Part shown: in pieces, positions 1 through 10,786 of the stretch
Layout: every line of letters starts with the position of its first letter
How positions within the stretch are numbered: position 1 is the stretch's first letter
NCBI RefSeq assembly: GCF_001638985.1
Contig: NW_017265170.1
Span: 1-64,000, forward strand
Source: Phycomyces blakesleeanus NRRL 1555(-)
Lineage: Eukaryota; Mucoromycota; Mucoromycetes; Mucorales; Phycomycetaceae
Direction of reading: 5' to 3'
Length of the DNA: 64,000 bases
The notes under the pieces: model-generated
Told to the model about the DNA's origin: nothing
The model's input: only the letters and a program-made list of their open reading frames with translations
Database searches by the model: none
Translations under genes and position numbers: made by a program

Positions 1-600
1 TTTTGAAAGCGTCGTGATATAGGTTTTAGCCCAGGTCAAAAGATAATAGACAACTATGGTTTCTCCCGCCGATTTCGAAATCGTTGTGACAATGGTGTTG
101 GCCCAGGTAAAAAAAGAAAACGATGCTGTGGTTGCTCCCGTCGATTTCGAAAGCGTTGTGACAATGGTGTTGGCTCAGGTTAAAAAAGAAAACGATGCTG
201 TGGTTGCTCCCGTCGATTTCGAAAGCGTTGTGACAATGGTGTTGGCTCAGGTTAAAAAAGAAAACGATGCTGTGGTTGTTCCCGTCGATTTCGAAAGCGT
301 TGTGACAATGGTGTTGGCTCAGGTTAAAAAAGAAAACGATGCTGTGGTTGCTCCCGTCGATTTCGAAAGCGTTGTGACAATGGTGTTGGCTCAGGTTAAA
401 AAAGAAAACGATGCTGTGGTTGCTCCCGTCGATTTCGAAAGCGTTGTGACAATGGTGTTGGCTCAGGTTAAAAAAGAAAACGATGCTGTGGTTGTTCCCG
501 TCGATTTCGAAAGCGTTGTGACAATGGTGTTGGCCCAGGTAAAAAAAGAAAACGATGCTGTGGTTGCTCCCGTCGATTTCGAAAGCGTTGTGGCGTTGAT
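1..600. repeat. 72-bp minisatellite array, open in one frame
   Basis: Eight near-identical 72-bp units run from about position 55 to 590, preceded by one decayed unit at the window edge, so the array may continue to the left. Because 72 is a multiple of 3, one frame stays open from 56 to 622 and would encode a 24-residue repeat (VAPVDFESVV...KENDAV). The units alternate by one codon (VAP, VAP, VVP, VAP, VAP, VVP, VAP), which gives a three-unit higher-order period of 216 bp. I doubt that it is a gene: there is no unique-sequence domain, and a decayed, non-coding copy of the same sequence lies at 27.13-27.57 kb. Confidence 0.85.
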
Positions 601-970
601 AGGGATACGAAGGTTTGAATGAGGGCTTGTTTTATTTTCAGAGTCGAATATACAGTGAACGCGTGCAGAAAAGAAAAAATAAAGAGTGTTTGGGTGGTGT
701 TTTTTTACAAAATAATATGCTCTTTTTTCGTATTGTTCCGAGTTCGGCCTATTGTGAGTTGCAATATTCTATGAATGCCGATTCGTGAAAAGGATGACGA
801 GATGTATAGAGGAATCGCAATTAGCCAAATGAATGACGGGATGTATAGAGGAATGCCGATCCCCAAACCGAATGAGGGGACGTAACCAGTTTATTCGAGG
901 CGTTGTTGAAAAGATTTTTTTTTGTTTTGGGCGCGTCACAGTAAAGACTGGTTTTGTATACAGTTCTGCC
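575..970 (+). repeat. dispersed repeat, copy 1
   Basis: This segment follows the 72-bp array and aligns by eye with 27131-27570. Shared landmarks in the same order are a GATAGGGATACGAAGGT-like block, an AAAATAAAGAGT block, a GAGTTGCAAT block, a GATCCCCAA block and a CAGTAAAG block. No coding signal is evident. It appears to be the unique part of an unclassified repeat family whose ends carry the minisatellites. Confidence 0.7.
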
Positions 971-972
971 TG

Positions 973-1372
973 GACACTATTGGGTGCGGACCAGACGGTT
1001 TTGGGACTATTGGATGCGGACCAGACGGTTTTGGAGACTATTGGGTGCGGACCAGACGGTTTTGGAGACTATTGGGTGCGGACCAGACGGTTTTGGAGAC
1101 TATTGGGTGCGGACCAGACGGTTTTGGAGACTATTGGGTGCGGACCAGACGGTTTTGGGACTATTGGATGCGGACCAGACGGTTTTGGAGACTATTGGGT
1201 GCGGACCAGACGGTTTTGGAGACTATTGGGTGCGGACCAGACGGTTTTGGAGACTATTGGGTGCGGACCAGACGGTTTTGGAGACTATTGGGTGCGGACC
1301 AGACGGTTTTGGGACTATTGGGTGCGGACCAGACGGTTTTGGAGACTATTGGGTGCGGACCAGACGGTTTTG
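973..1372. repeat. 31-bp minisatellite array, 13 copies
   Basis: Thirteen copies of a 31-bp unit (core TGCGGACCAGACGGTTTT) lie in tandem. The spacer reads GGAGACTATTGG in most junctions but is one base shorter (GGGACTATTGG) after copies 1, 6 and 11. This gives a higher-order block of five units (154 bp). The unit has no stop in any forward frame, so three long overlapping open frames cross the array. That is a by-product of the repeat and not evidence for a protein. Confidence 0.9.
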
Positions 1373-4300
1373 AAACCACTGTATGCTTGACAGTCTCATT
1401 TTCAATCGGTCATGCTTAGTTCTATAGTAAGTTTTGATGTGTATGAGTGTATGTGTGTTTGTGTGTATGTTGAATAGGAGTATATATATATATATGACAG
1501 CATGCCTATTATAAATTAACAATAATATATATAAAAAACTATAGTAACTTATAATATGTGGGTGGATCCGTGGGTGTTGAATAAGAGTATATATATAGTA
1601 TTGCACCCAAAATACAATGGCAATATATATAGTTCTAGAGCAGCTTTTGGTTTGTGTTCACAGTCTATTTTCAAGTAGCTTGCTAATATTGTTCTATAGG
1701 ATTCTTAGTTTTTGAGTACAGAGTGTTTGGTATTTTGTAATAAGAAATTGTTGTATGCGATTATAGAATAGTGATTATGGATCTAAACAGTTTTATATCT
1801 TTTCAAGATCCAAATAAAATAAATCTAGTGATTATTACAATATAGATCCATATATTTATAAACACATATGAAGTTATATATTGTTTGGTAGTCCATAGTT
1901 TGGATTTGTGGGATTTTATATATGATACCAATTTGGTTTTATTATTGCACCCAGAATGATTTTATTTTTGATTCTATTTGCTTTTGCTCTTGCACACGAT
2001 ATGATTTTATATATAATCCCAATTTGGTTTTATTATTGCACCCAGAATTACTGTATTTCTGATTCTATTTGATTTTATTCTTGCATTCGATATGATTTTA
2101 TATATAATCCCAATTTGGCTTTACTATTGCACCAGAAATAACTTTACATCGTGTCCCAATTAGATTATTTTATTGCCAGCAATATAATTTTATATATAAT
2201 CCCGATTTGGGGGGTTTTTTTTATTTTAATCCAGATTTGGTTTTACTTTTACACATGAAATAACCGCATACCTGATCCTAATTTGATTTCATTCTTGTAC
2301 TTGATATAATTTTATATATAATTCCAACCAGATTTTAGTTTTGCACCCAAAATAAATTTATATCTTGTTTCAGTTGGATTTTATTATTGTCAGTTATATA
2401 ATTTTATATATGCTACCGACTTGGTTTTACTCTTGAATCGAAATTTACTTTTATTGATTTATCACATCGACTTTTGTCTTCGCACCAATTATTTCTAGAT
2501 CAAATATACACGGGTTTGTTTCTCAAAAGTATATGCTAGAGTCTATACATATAGACTATATATATATTTATATATGTTACGTTTATTTTTTTTTGAATAA
2601 TATTAAAATAAAATAAATTAATAAATAAAATAAATAAAATAAATTTTGAACTATAATGAATGAAAACGTTTTAGAGATAATATCTTGTATGTTATTACTA
2701 AGTATATACTATATTACTAAATATAACATTCAGTTTGAGTTGTAGAGTATTTAAATTATTTTTTATAAGTAGAAAATACGATTTCTACTAATGGTTTATA
2801 TGTTGCAAAATAAGGTTCTTCAAAATAAAAAAGGAAACTTGTAGTTCTGATAGCTGCTGCACTGTATTAGCCTAAAAAACGGCAGAAAAAAGTATATTTT
2901 TCATTTTCATAAGAAACCATGTAAAATTCGACGTGTCTGGAATTAAAACATACAACACACTTATACGTCTGAAAAAATGTAACGTTACACAATTTAAACT
3001 GAACGTCCTTTTTTCCAGTTTTACTAAACATACTAGTGTGTGGATATAAAGAATAAACCTTAATAATAGGACAAAAACTAGGAAAAATATAACTGATTGA
3101 GCTTGAGTTTTAGACTATATATATAGAATCAGCTCTTATTCTATCTTTTTTCTATAATTCTGCAGTCAACTACAAACAGAAATCTTAAGTAGTATACATA
3201 TAAACCTATATAAAGAAAAGAAAAAAAAGAAAAAAAGAAAAAAAAAGTAGAAAAAAAGAAAGAATAAATAAATACATTAAAATAATTAATGTATGTGGGT
3301 AGAAAAGAGACCGAGTTTATTTGACTAAAGTGAAAGGCACAAGAATAAGAAGAGTTTGGTGTGATAGTAATTTTATTATAAAAAAGAATAAGAATGTTTT
3401 AGTGGTAGAATATTTGTATTATGTTAAAAGTCGGGGGGCAGTGGAGTAGAGGGGGGTAGTGTATGAGAAATAGTTTAATTTTTTATATTGTATGATGTGT
3501 AACAGATAATTTATATGTATATTGTAGTGCTGAGAATTTTGGTGCGAAAGAAATAATTTATATGTATATTGTAGTGCTGAGAATTATGGTGTGTACTGAT
3601 TAAGAGAGATTGAAACGATGGGACTTGTGTTAGGTAATGAAACGTTGGTCCAGAACAAGATATTTCAAAATATATAGAATTACGAAGTGTACTTATGAAA
3701 ATGGTGGTATATGACACTCTGGAAAAAAGTAGGGAAATAATGATGTGTATATATGGGTAAATTGTACTAGAGTAATGTGATATATCATAGTTGATATTTT
3801 TTTCACTAGGTTTTAAGGTCATTTAGCAAGTGTGTGCGATATTTACAAACACTACAGTATATGTAAATGAGGGGTTCCGCAAGTAAGGTTTGATAACACT
3901 GTGGTAATCCAGACACTTGGATGTTTGATTTATCACAGATAAGACTATATTCTTATTGGGATAGTTTAGTAGTCATCATCTTTTCAGTATATAATATATA
4001 TATACTATTAAGTAATCAGGTCAATAATTATTAAAGTCAGTATTGTAGATAATATCTTAAAGATTGTTAAGATAATTATATCATACTGGTGGCTAAACTG
4101 TGTCAGAGCAATATGGATCTAATTTAGTAGGAAGTCCTAAAGCTCTTGTATAAAAAAGAAAAGAATAGCTAAGAGTTAAAGAAGTACAATTTATGACTTG
4201 ATGTTATAATTATAACTGACAATAGTTAAGCAGTAAATTTACTCTAATAATCAAATATAGTAAAGAAAGAAAGCCTTAAGAAATTAAGATGTAATGACAA

Positions 4301-4660
4301 GGGCAGATTGTGTTTTCTTATAAAAAGAGATACTTTTTATTTGTAAATAAAGAACAGCTTCTATATAGTTTCAAAGTATTTTTATACATCTCTATTATCA
4401 AATTTATTTATTTTTTACTGTTTTATATCTGAAATATCACATCTATGTATAAGTTTCAATATTTTGATTTCTTTTAAAGTGTAGTGATCTTTTAATAGCG
4501 TCTTTTGCAATTAGTGTTTAAAAGGAAAAAACTGTTTCTATTTCCAAAATTTGTTGACTTAAAAGAAAATACATCATATAAGAGTTGGATTGGCTGGTAA
4601 ATATTATATAGCAATATTTATATAATTACTTTTACTAAACTTTGTTGTATTTAGAAAGCA
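1373..4660. other. AT-rich stretch without a recognisable gene
   Basis: I see no protein-coding exon here. The region holds AT microsatellites, a set of imperfect 91-bp repeats (entered separately), A-rich runs near 3205-3250, and one antisense frame at 3511-3822 that covers two copies of an ATTTATATGTATATTGTAGTGCTGAGAAT-like direct repeat (about 3508-3588). It is probably decayed repeat sequence. Confidence 0.6.
1912..2440. repeat. imperfect tandem repeat, about 91-bp period
   Basis: Six diverged copies begin near 1913, 2002, 2092, 2186, 2308 and 2401. Each starts with ATTTTATATATAAT followed by CC(A/G)ATTTGGTTTTA and a TTGCACCCA block. Spacings are about 89-94 bp, with one longer interval where a T-rich insertion is present. 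The divergence between copies points to an old array. Confidence 0.7.
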
Positions 4661-4899
4661 AAATAATATATTTATCTTCATGACTAGTAATTTTTATCAA
4701 ATAATAATTCACAGTTTTAGAGAGCTGTTTTACGATCTAAGATCACATATTGTTGGGTGTAATTTATATTACAATCTTTCAAACAAAGTCCGCACGACTT
4801 TAAAATCCGCTTACTCATCTTTGCAACCTTATTTCACACTTACATTAATCTATAATCTTATAAATATGACACTTGCATATTCAAACCAAAATAAAGGCA

Positions 4900-5640
4900 A
4901 CCACCCCATAAGCTTAAGAGGTTTTCGAATACTGAGAAGTCTATCATGATTGGGATGCATAAAGCTGGAATATCCATTCCAGAAATCTCCCGCTCCAAAT
5001 GTATACCTGTAGAATCTCTTCTCAGTATAATAAAAAAGTATAAGGAAACTGGATTTGTCGAAGATAAGCCTTGTTCAGGAAGACCAAAGTGCTTGATTCT
5101 AGAGGCAAACATCATTTGGATAGACTTATAAGAAGTGAGCAACACCAGTCTTTATCAGATATTGTAAGAGGTATTAGAAATTTCACTGGTCAGTATATAT
5201 CTGAAAATACAGTCAGTAAATAACTGCATAACCTGAGCATATTCTCTCGTGCTGCAGCGAGGAAGTCTCAGCTAACTGAAAAAGACATGGCCATTTATTG
5301 CAAATGGGCAAAAGAAAGAATGAACTGGAAAGAAGAATAGAAGACAGTTATATGGAGTAATAAATCAAATTTTCTTCTTTTCAGAGTAGATGGAAAAGTT
5401 TGCTCATAGAGAAAGACTGGCAAGAGGCTTTGCACAGACTGTGTTCAACAAAAAGTACAAGAAAATGGAGGATCTGTAATGATATGGAGCTGCATAACCA
5501 CTGAAGGACTTGGAAGTAGCTCTGCAAGAAGAGTGGCAAAAAATAGATAGAAAAACATGTGCAGATCTATGTCTCAAAATGTATAACAAATTAGTAGCCA
5601 TCAAAGAGAACAAAGGTAAGCCTATTCCATATTAAATAAA
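4900..5640 (+). pseudogene. Tc1/mariner transposase relic
   Basis: An open piece at 4946-5131 reads as the N-terminal helix-turn-helix of a Tc1 transposase (IGMHKAGISIPEIS, then IIKKYKETG and DKPCSGRPK). Past a frameshift near 5090, the downstream sequence still shows family blocks: SDIVRGIRNFTG, AAARKSQLTEKDM, WKEE followed by VIWSNKSNF (the D of the usual WSDE is N), and GGSVMIWS. Several stops and frameshifts interrupt the frame, and the C-terminal third with the last acidic residue is not visible. I found no inverted repeats. It cannot encode an active enzyme. Confidence 0.8.
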
Positions 5641-6274
5641 TAATCATATTTATACCAGACAAAGGTTTTTCTCTAAGCTGCATTATAGTTATCACTGAAA
5701 AAATAGGGTAATTTCATCTATGGCGTAGGGTACTATTCTTTGTGGAGTGGTAGCTTAAATTTCCATCACTTTTGTCTTTTTTATTTTCGATGGCGATGAT
5801 AATGCTCGGTCTGTTTTATTGGATAAAAAAACGAGTTTACTCTTTTTTGTAAAAAATGTCTGCAAGATTTCTTTTTGGGACTTGTAGCCATGTCGCAGGG
5901 TCAATAGTTGTAGGAAACTTAAACCAACTGATATCTTTTGAGTGAGATAATAAAGCTTTTTATTGTTGTAATATTTATTTATAAGTATGATGAGGTTAAT
6001 GGTCGTGATATTACTACAAATATTTTTGTTGTATATGCTCTACAGCTAATAAAATGTACATGACGACATGTTTTAACAAAAGTGTGTATTATTGTATTTT
6101 AGAATGAGGCAATCAATTACTGTTTAGAGAACTGCCCATTTTAACAGCCGGAATAAACTATGTTATTTTGGAAGCTGGTGTAATTTGGAAAGATATATAT
6201 TAAATTGTGTTCCTGAACAATTTTCTATTCTTGTCAATTCTAAAGACTTAAAAAATAAAACATACGCACACAAT
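5641..6274. other. AT-rich gap upstream of the tnp2-like element
   Basis: No coding sequence or RNA gene recognised. It probably contains the left end of the element at 6.3-10.8 kb, but I could not define a terminal inverted repeat. Confidence 0.4.
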
Positions 6275-9200
6275 ATGTCAAACAACAACAACAATTCAGA
6301 ATGCAAGTGCTCTAAATGCTCTTCCAATAGCATGGGATTTGTTTTGGTGTCTACCCAAACACTCAGAAGACATGCACAACAGGATATCGTGAGACAATAT
6401 CAGTCAGGATCTTCTTGTAAGTTCAAATTTAAGAAAATTATTATTGAGACAATTTTAATTAAATATTTATTTTCATATAATATAGCCTCAGTTATAGAAG
6501 TAATGTCAAATGACAATGACATGGAGATTGACTTTGAAGACAATGTTGATGCCGAAGATCAAGTTGAAGGTATGCATAGTATTTTTATTAAAGTTTTATA
6601 ATCATTTATAATATCTAATAATTTGATTCTTTTTTACCTAACAAAACAGCCAAAGACTTACCTCTTTTTGGCATTGATTCCTTGTTTGATTCTGAAAGCG
6701 AAGATGAGGGTGTCATTGAAGCAACCATTTTGGATATTTCTGACGATGAATCTGATGATGTTAGAGGTTAGTACAAAAAGCACATATAAATCAATAAAGT
6801 CAACAAGTATTGATTTTTTTTCAAATAGAGCACTTTTCTTCATCCAATATGCCAGTCGATCCTACTCATGCTTTCATTGCTTCTTTTGCTGCCTTCTTCA
6901 TATCCAAATATGTTGTCAATTCTGGTGGTGCTGTTCTGTTAAAGTTTCTTAACGAAGTATTGGCACACTTTGGACAGTCTTTCCGTCTTCCCCTCAGTAT
7001 AAACGGTGTCAACTCTATGACCGGTCTCAGCGACGTGACTTGAGGTGTCCAGCGGTTTGTTGCATGTGGCGATTGTAACAAAGTATACGAAGAGTCTGAT
7101 GTTGTTCCAGAGTGCTGTAATTTCGAGAGACTCTCTGGTAGAGAATGTGGAAACGCTCTTTTCTTTGCAACATCAAGAGCCTTGACTATCCCCAAAAAGA
7201 TCTACATGTATAACTTCATAATCAAAACATTGTCTATCCTTTTTTGCTGCCCTGGATTCGAAGACATCATCAACCATTGGAGAATCAGAGTGCAAGTTCC
7301 AGGCATGATATTTGACATTTACGACAGTATGAAGTGGAACAGTCTGAAGGATAGTAATGGTTTACCGTTTGTGAATCATGAGTGCTCCATAATGCTTACC
7401 ATGAACATCAATTGGTTTCAACCTTTCGATGGGGTCACTTACTCCTGTGGTGTGACATACCTTTGCATCAACAACTTGCCAAGATCGGAACGGTACAAGA
7501 AGGAGAATGTTGTTCTCGTTGGTCTCATGCCAGGACCCAAGGAAGCAAAGACAAGTGAAATCAATCACTACCTCCGTCCCCTTGTTGCGGAACTCAACCA
7601 GTTGTATGGTGGTGTGGTGATACCTACCGTACAGTGCCCATCTGGTGCTCTTGTCCGTTCTGCCCTTCTTCTTGTTGCTTGTGACATTCCTGCCACCCAT
7701 AAGAATTGTGGGTTTACCTCTCATTCAAGCACATGTGCGTGCAATAAGTGCAACCAACAGTTCCCTCGCCTTCCAGACTCCAATGCTGTGGACTACTCTG
7801 CGTTCGTACTTTCTGAGTGGGTGCCTCGCACTGATGCCAAAAACTGTTGTGATGCCAAGTTGTGGAGAATGGCCAGCAGTGATGCACAAAGAAAGAGATT
7901 GGAGAGGGAAAATGGTGTCCGATGGTCAGAATTGCATGACCTGGTTTACTTTAACCTCGTAGAATGCACTGTCATAAATCCGATGCACAACCTGTACCTC
8001 GAAACAGCAAAGAGAATAATGGAGAAATGGAGATCTTCAGGTCTCATCACAGATGCACACTTGGCTGAAATGCAGTTGGATGCTGACAAGATTGTACTGC
8101 CAGAGGACTACACGCCATTAGGGACAAAGATTGGGCATGGCTTCCCATTCATGAATGCCGACAAATGGAAGTCTTGGTACTTGGTGTACTCTCCTGTTCT
8201 TCTGCGTGGTCGTCTACCTGAAGCTCATCTCAGTAACTGGACAACGTTTGTCAATGCATGCCAGTACCTCTCAATGCCAAGCATATCTACGGCTCACCTT
8301 GATGAAGCCCATCAATCTTTGGAGGCCTTCTGCAGAGAGTGCGAGAAGTTGTATAAAGTCCCGTTTCTTTTGCCAAACATGCATCTCCATCTTCATCTGC
8401 GAGAGACTATACTGAACTTTGGTCCGGTTTATGGCTATTGGCTTTTTACTTTTGAAAGATGCAATGGTATCTTAAAAAACTACGCAGCAAATAGAAAAGA
8501 TGGGTTTGAGAGAACCTATATGAAGAAGTATCTTGATGAAGCATACCAGAGAGATCTTATTTGCCAAACTTTGCTAATAACTCAATCTGAGCATTTAGCA
8601 ATCATCCTTGAGCTCACTGCATCCACTGCCAATTCCATTACCACTTCTACTTCCACTTCCACTGCCACCTCAATCCAATTCGATATCAATGCTTTTCTTA
8701 ATTCTCCTGAGATCAACTTTGATATCATCAAGGGAAACAAGCCTTTGCCCCCTTTTGCACTTCTTTAGCTCTAAAGGGGAACATTTCCATGGATGAATCC
8801 AAGTATGAGCATTTGTTGGAATACTTTCGCAAGACATACAATGATCAAACTCTTGTTCATTATCGTCAGGCTGGTCATTCCAATAATTTTGTTAATAACT
8901 GGATACAGAAGTTTGAATCAATCGATCTTCTCGGGCAAATCTACAAGAGCAAAACAAAGAATCAGTGCGGGTCATTGATGCAAGCCTTGTTTGAGACAAG
9001 TGATGGTAGAAGTACCAAGCCGTACGCAGGCCAAATCCAGTACCTCTTTGTCAATACTGCTGTAAACTCGTTTGCTGATCATACAAGCCAGCATGTATTT
9101 GCATATGTATGATGGTACAAGGAAGTTTTACTTCAGCCCAGAGCAGGAGAAGGAGTTGAGGTGAATGAGGTGGGGTTAGAAGATGACAGCATGAACAGCA

Positions 9201-9310
9201 TTCTCTCAGTGCATAGAATCCGTTATCCAGTTGCAGTAGGCGAGCACCTTGGTCTAGAAGGCAAAGTTCAGATGTGTGTAGTTCCTTTGCCACGAAAAAT
9301 ATATATTTAG
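6275..9310 (+). pseudogene. tnp2/Plavaka-like (CMC superfamily) transposase, broken
   Basis: Exons 6275-6416, 6486-6569 and 6650-6766 and a long exon from 6829 join in frame. The N-terminus has a C-x-C-x2-C...H zinc-binding motif, then an acidic stretch. The long exon carries blocks known from fungal tnp2/Plavaka transposases: a small zinc ribbon (VACGDCNKVY...CGNALF), MPGPKEAKTSEINHYLRPLV, SALLLVACDIPA, the cysteine cluster CACNKCNQQFPR, and NPMHNLYLETAKRIM. The frame is cut by TGA at 7041-7043, by a frameshift near 8740-8790 (stop at 8766, then an open segment from 8789), and by TGA at 9110-9112 within the block AYV-stop-WYKEV. Both TGA codons sit where related proteins usually have Arg. 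The copy is recently dead. It is convergent with the gene at 9529-10786, probably part of the same element. Confidence 0.8.
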
Positions 9311-9528
9311 ATTCAAATACAAAAATAAAACATGTATAAAAAATATTAATTAATACAGGCTAATTTATAGAACTGCACATTTATTTTTTATTATTTCTAT
9401 AAATTTTTGTTTGTACTTGGCATGCTATACATGCATCTGTATACATCATGCTAATCTGTAAACATAAACAAGTAGAAAAAAGACTCTAAAATAGTTGGCA
9501 AGAAAAAAATGATTTATTTTGAAAAGCA
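9311..9528. other. spacer between convergent transposon genes
   Basis: A 218-bp AT-rich spacer separates the stop codons of the two convergent genes. Both must end transcription here. No other feature seen. Confidence 0.5.
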
Positions 9529-10786
9529 TCAATCTGGTAAAGTGACTGCCAAATTCTTGGGAATGCTCACTTCTTTCTCATAAGGGATGCGCTTTTTCAA
9601 GCTTTCTGAATTTTTCTTCAAACAGATAACAGTAAGTTTATCAATATTAATAATAAACGTCTGGAGCTGGTTTAAAGAATAAATAGTATTAATAAAGTAT
9701 TATTATTTTCTTTAAAGCATAGATGGATGTTTAATATTATCTCATCAGTTCTCCAGCTGAGACGATATGCCCACACTTTGTTATCTTTATCTGACTTGCC
9801 ATCAGACATCACATCAATAGAAAGAATATTTCTGCTATCATATCGATTCATGCCCTCATGAATAGCCTCTCTGTATGTCTGGTACGTGATAATACAACGG
9901 TCAAGAAGCTACCAAAGAGTATTGTATTAAAACATTAAATCAATAGTAAATTAACTTTATTTTAAAACTTACGGTCTTCTTTCTGTTGTGTCTTCTTTCA
10001 GCTTTATTTCTAGCCATAATCTTCTCTGCTGAGGTCCGGAAGACTCGCACTTGATTTTGGTAGTGATTCTTTATTATATTCATAATGACACTCTTTGACA
10101 CATTTGTGCAACATCTTTGAGGTCTCAGGTACTTGAAGAGAGCCAGTGCAAGTGTCTTGTTGTACTTGTCGCCATACGCGCCAGTCATTGACCATGCTGA
10201 TCTATTATTATTCTCAGCAACTTTGAGCAGGTCTGTGCTAACAAAGTTTGGTTTCTTGATGTAACTATTGATAAGTTGCTATAAAAACAGTATTAGATAT
10301 ATTAATCAGTAATGTTATTATTATCAATTTACTTACAGAAATCAAGGGATGATGTTTCGCTCCAAGGTCAAGATCATCATCCATGGAAGAAGAAGAATCC
10401 GCTGGTACAGCAGAAGGCATCACGGAATTTTGGCTGGTCATTGCCTTTTTTATTTCAGCATTTTCAGTCATGAGCTGAAGGACCGAGTTCTTCAAAAATT
10501 CATTTGTCTTGTTGGACAAATCCAGGCCATTCTTCAAATAAGTTATTGCATCAGTCACTCCTTTTGCATTTTCTTGCAAGGATTGCATCGACACATTGTT
10601 GGCTGCCAACAAGGTAAAGACGTGATCCATTGGGGTCACAGCGACTTGAACTTCAGGGGCTGTGTCAACTGCTACTTCTGGAGTTGGTGTATCAATTGGA
10701 GCAACAACACCTGCAATTGTGCTATTAAGAACAGCATTCATGCGTAGGTTGGGTCGGCGGGGAGCAGTAGGAATACGCTTTGTCAT
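9529..10786 (-). pseudogene. second (accessory) gene of the tnp2-like element, four exons
   Basis: Minus-strand exons 10786-10337, 10278-9973, 9908-9741 and 9666-9529 join in phase 0 and give a protein of about 256 residues. I do not recognise a named domain. The first exon encodes a Pro/Ala-rich N-terminus, then a likely coiled coil (SLQENAKGVTDAITYLKNGL). The second is basic (KIMARNKAERRHNRKKT) and could bind nucleic acid. The third contains NRYDSRNILSIDVMSDGKSD. Introns 1 and 2 have GTAAGT donors. The third intron reads GATGAG then ATAATATT where GTAATATT is expected, so its donor has probably been lost by G to A. The tail-to-tail position with the transposase suggests an accessory protein of the same transposon; that is inference. 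Confidence 0.55.

Noticed and set aside
1..1372. CRISPR array
   Set aside because: Units are head-to-tail without unique spacers, there are no cas genes, and the window is eukaryotic.
833..1419. Three long overlapping open frames across 0.8-1.4 kb
   Set aside because: All three frames are open only because the 31-bp unit has no stop; they read the same repeat in turn. No unique protein sequence.
9666..9741. AT-AC (U12-type) intron in the accessory transposon gene
   Set aside because: The donor ATAATATT does not fit the U12 ATATCC consensus and the acceptor is CAG; a G-to-A loss of a normal GT donor is simpler.
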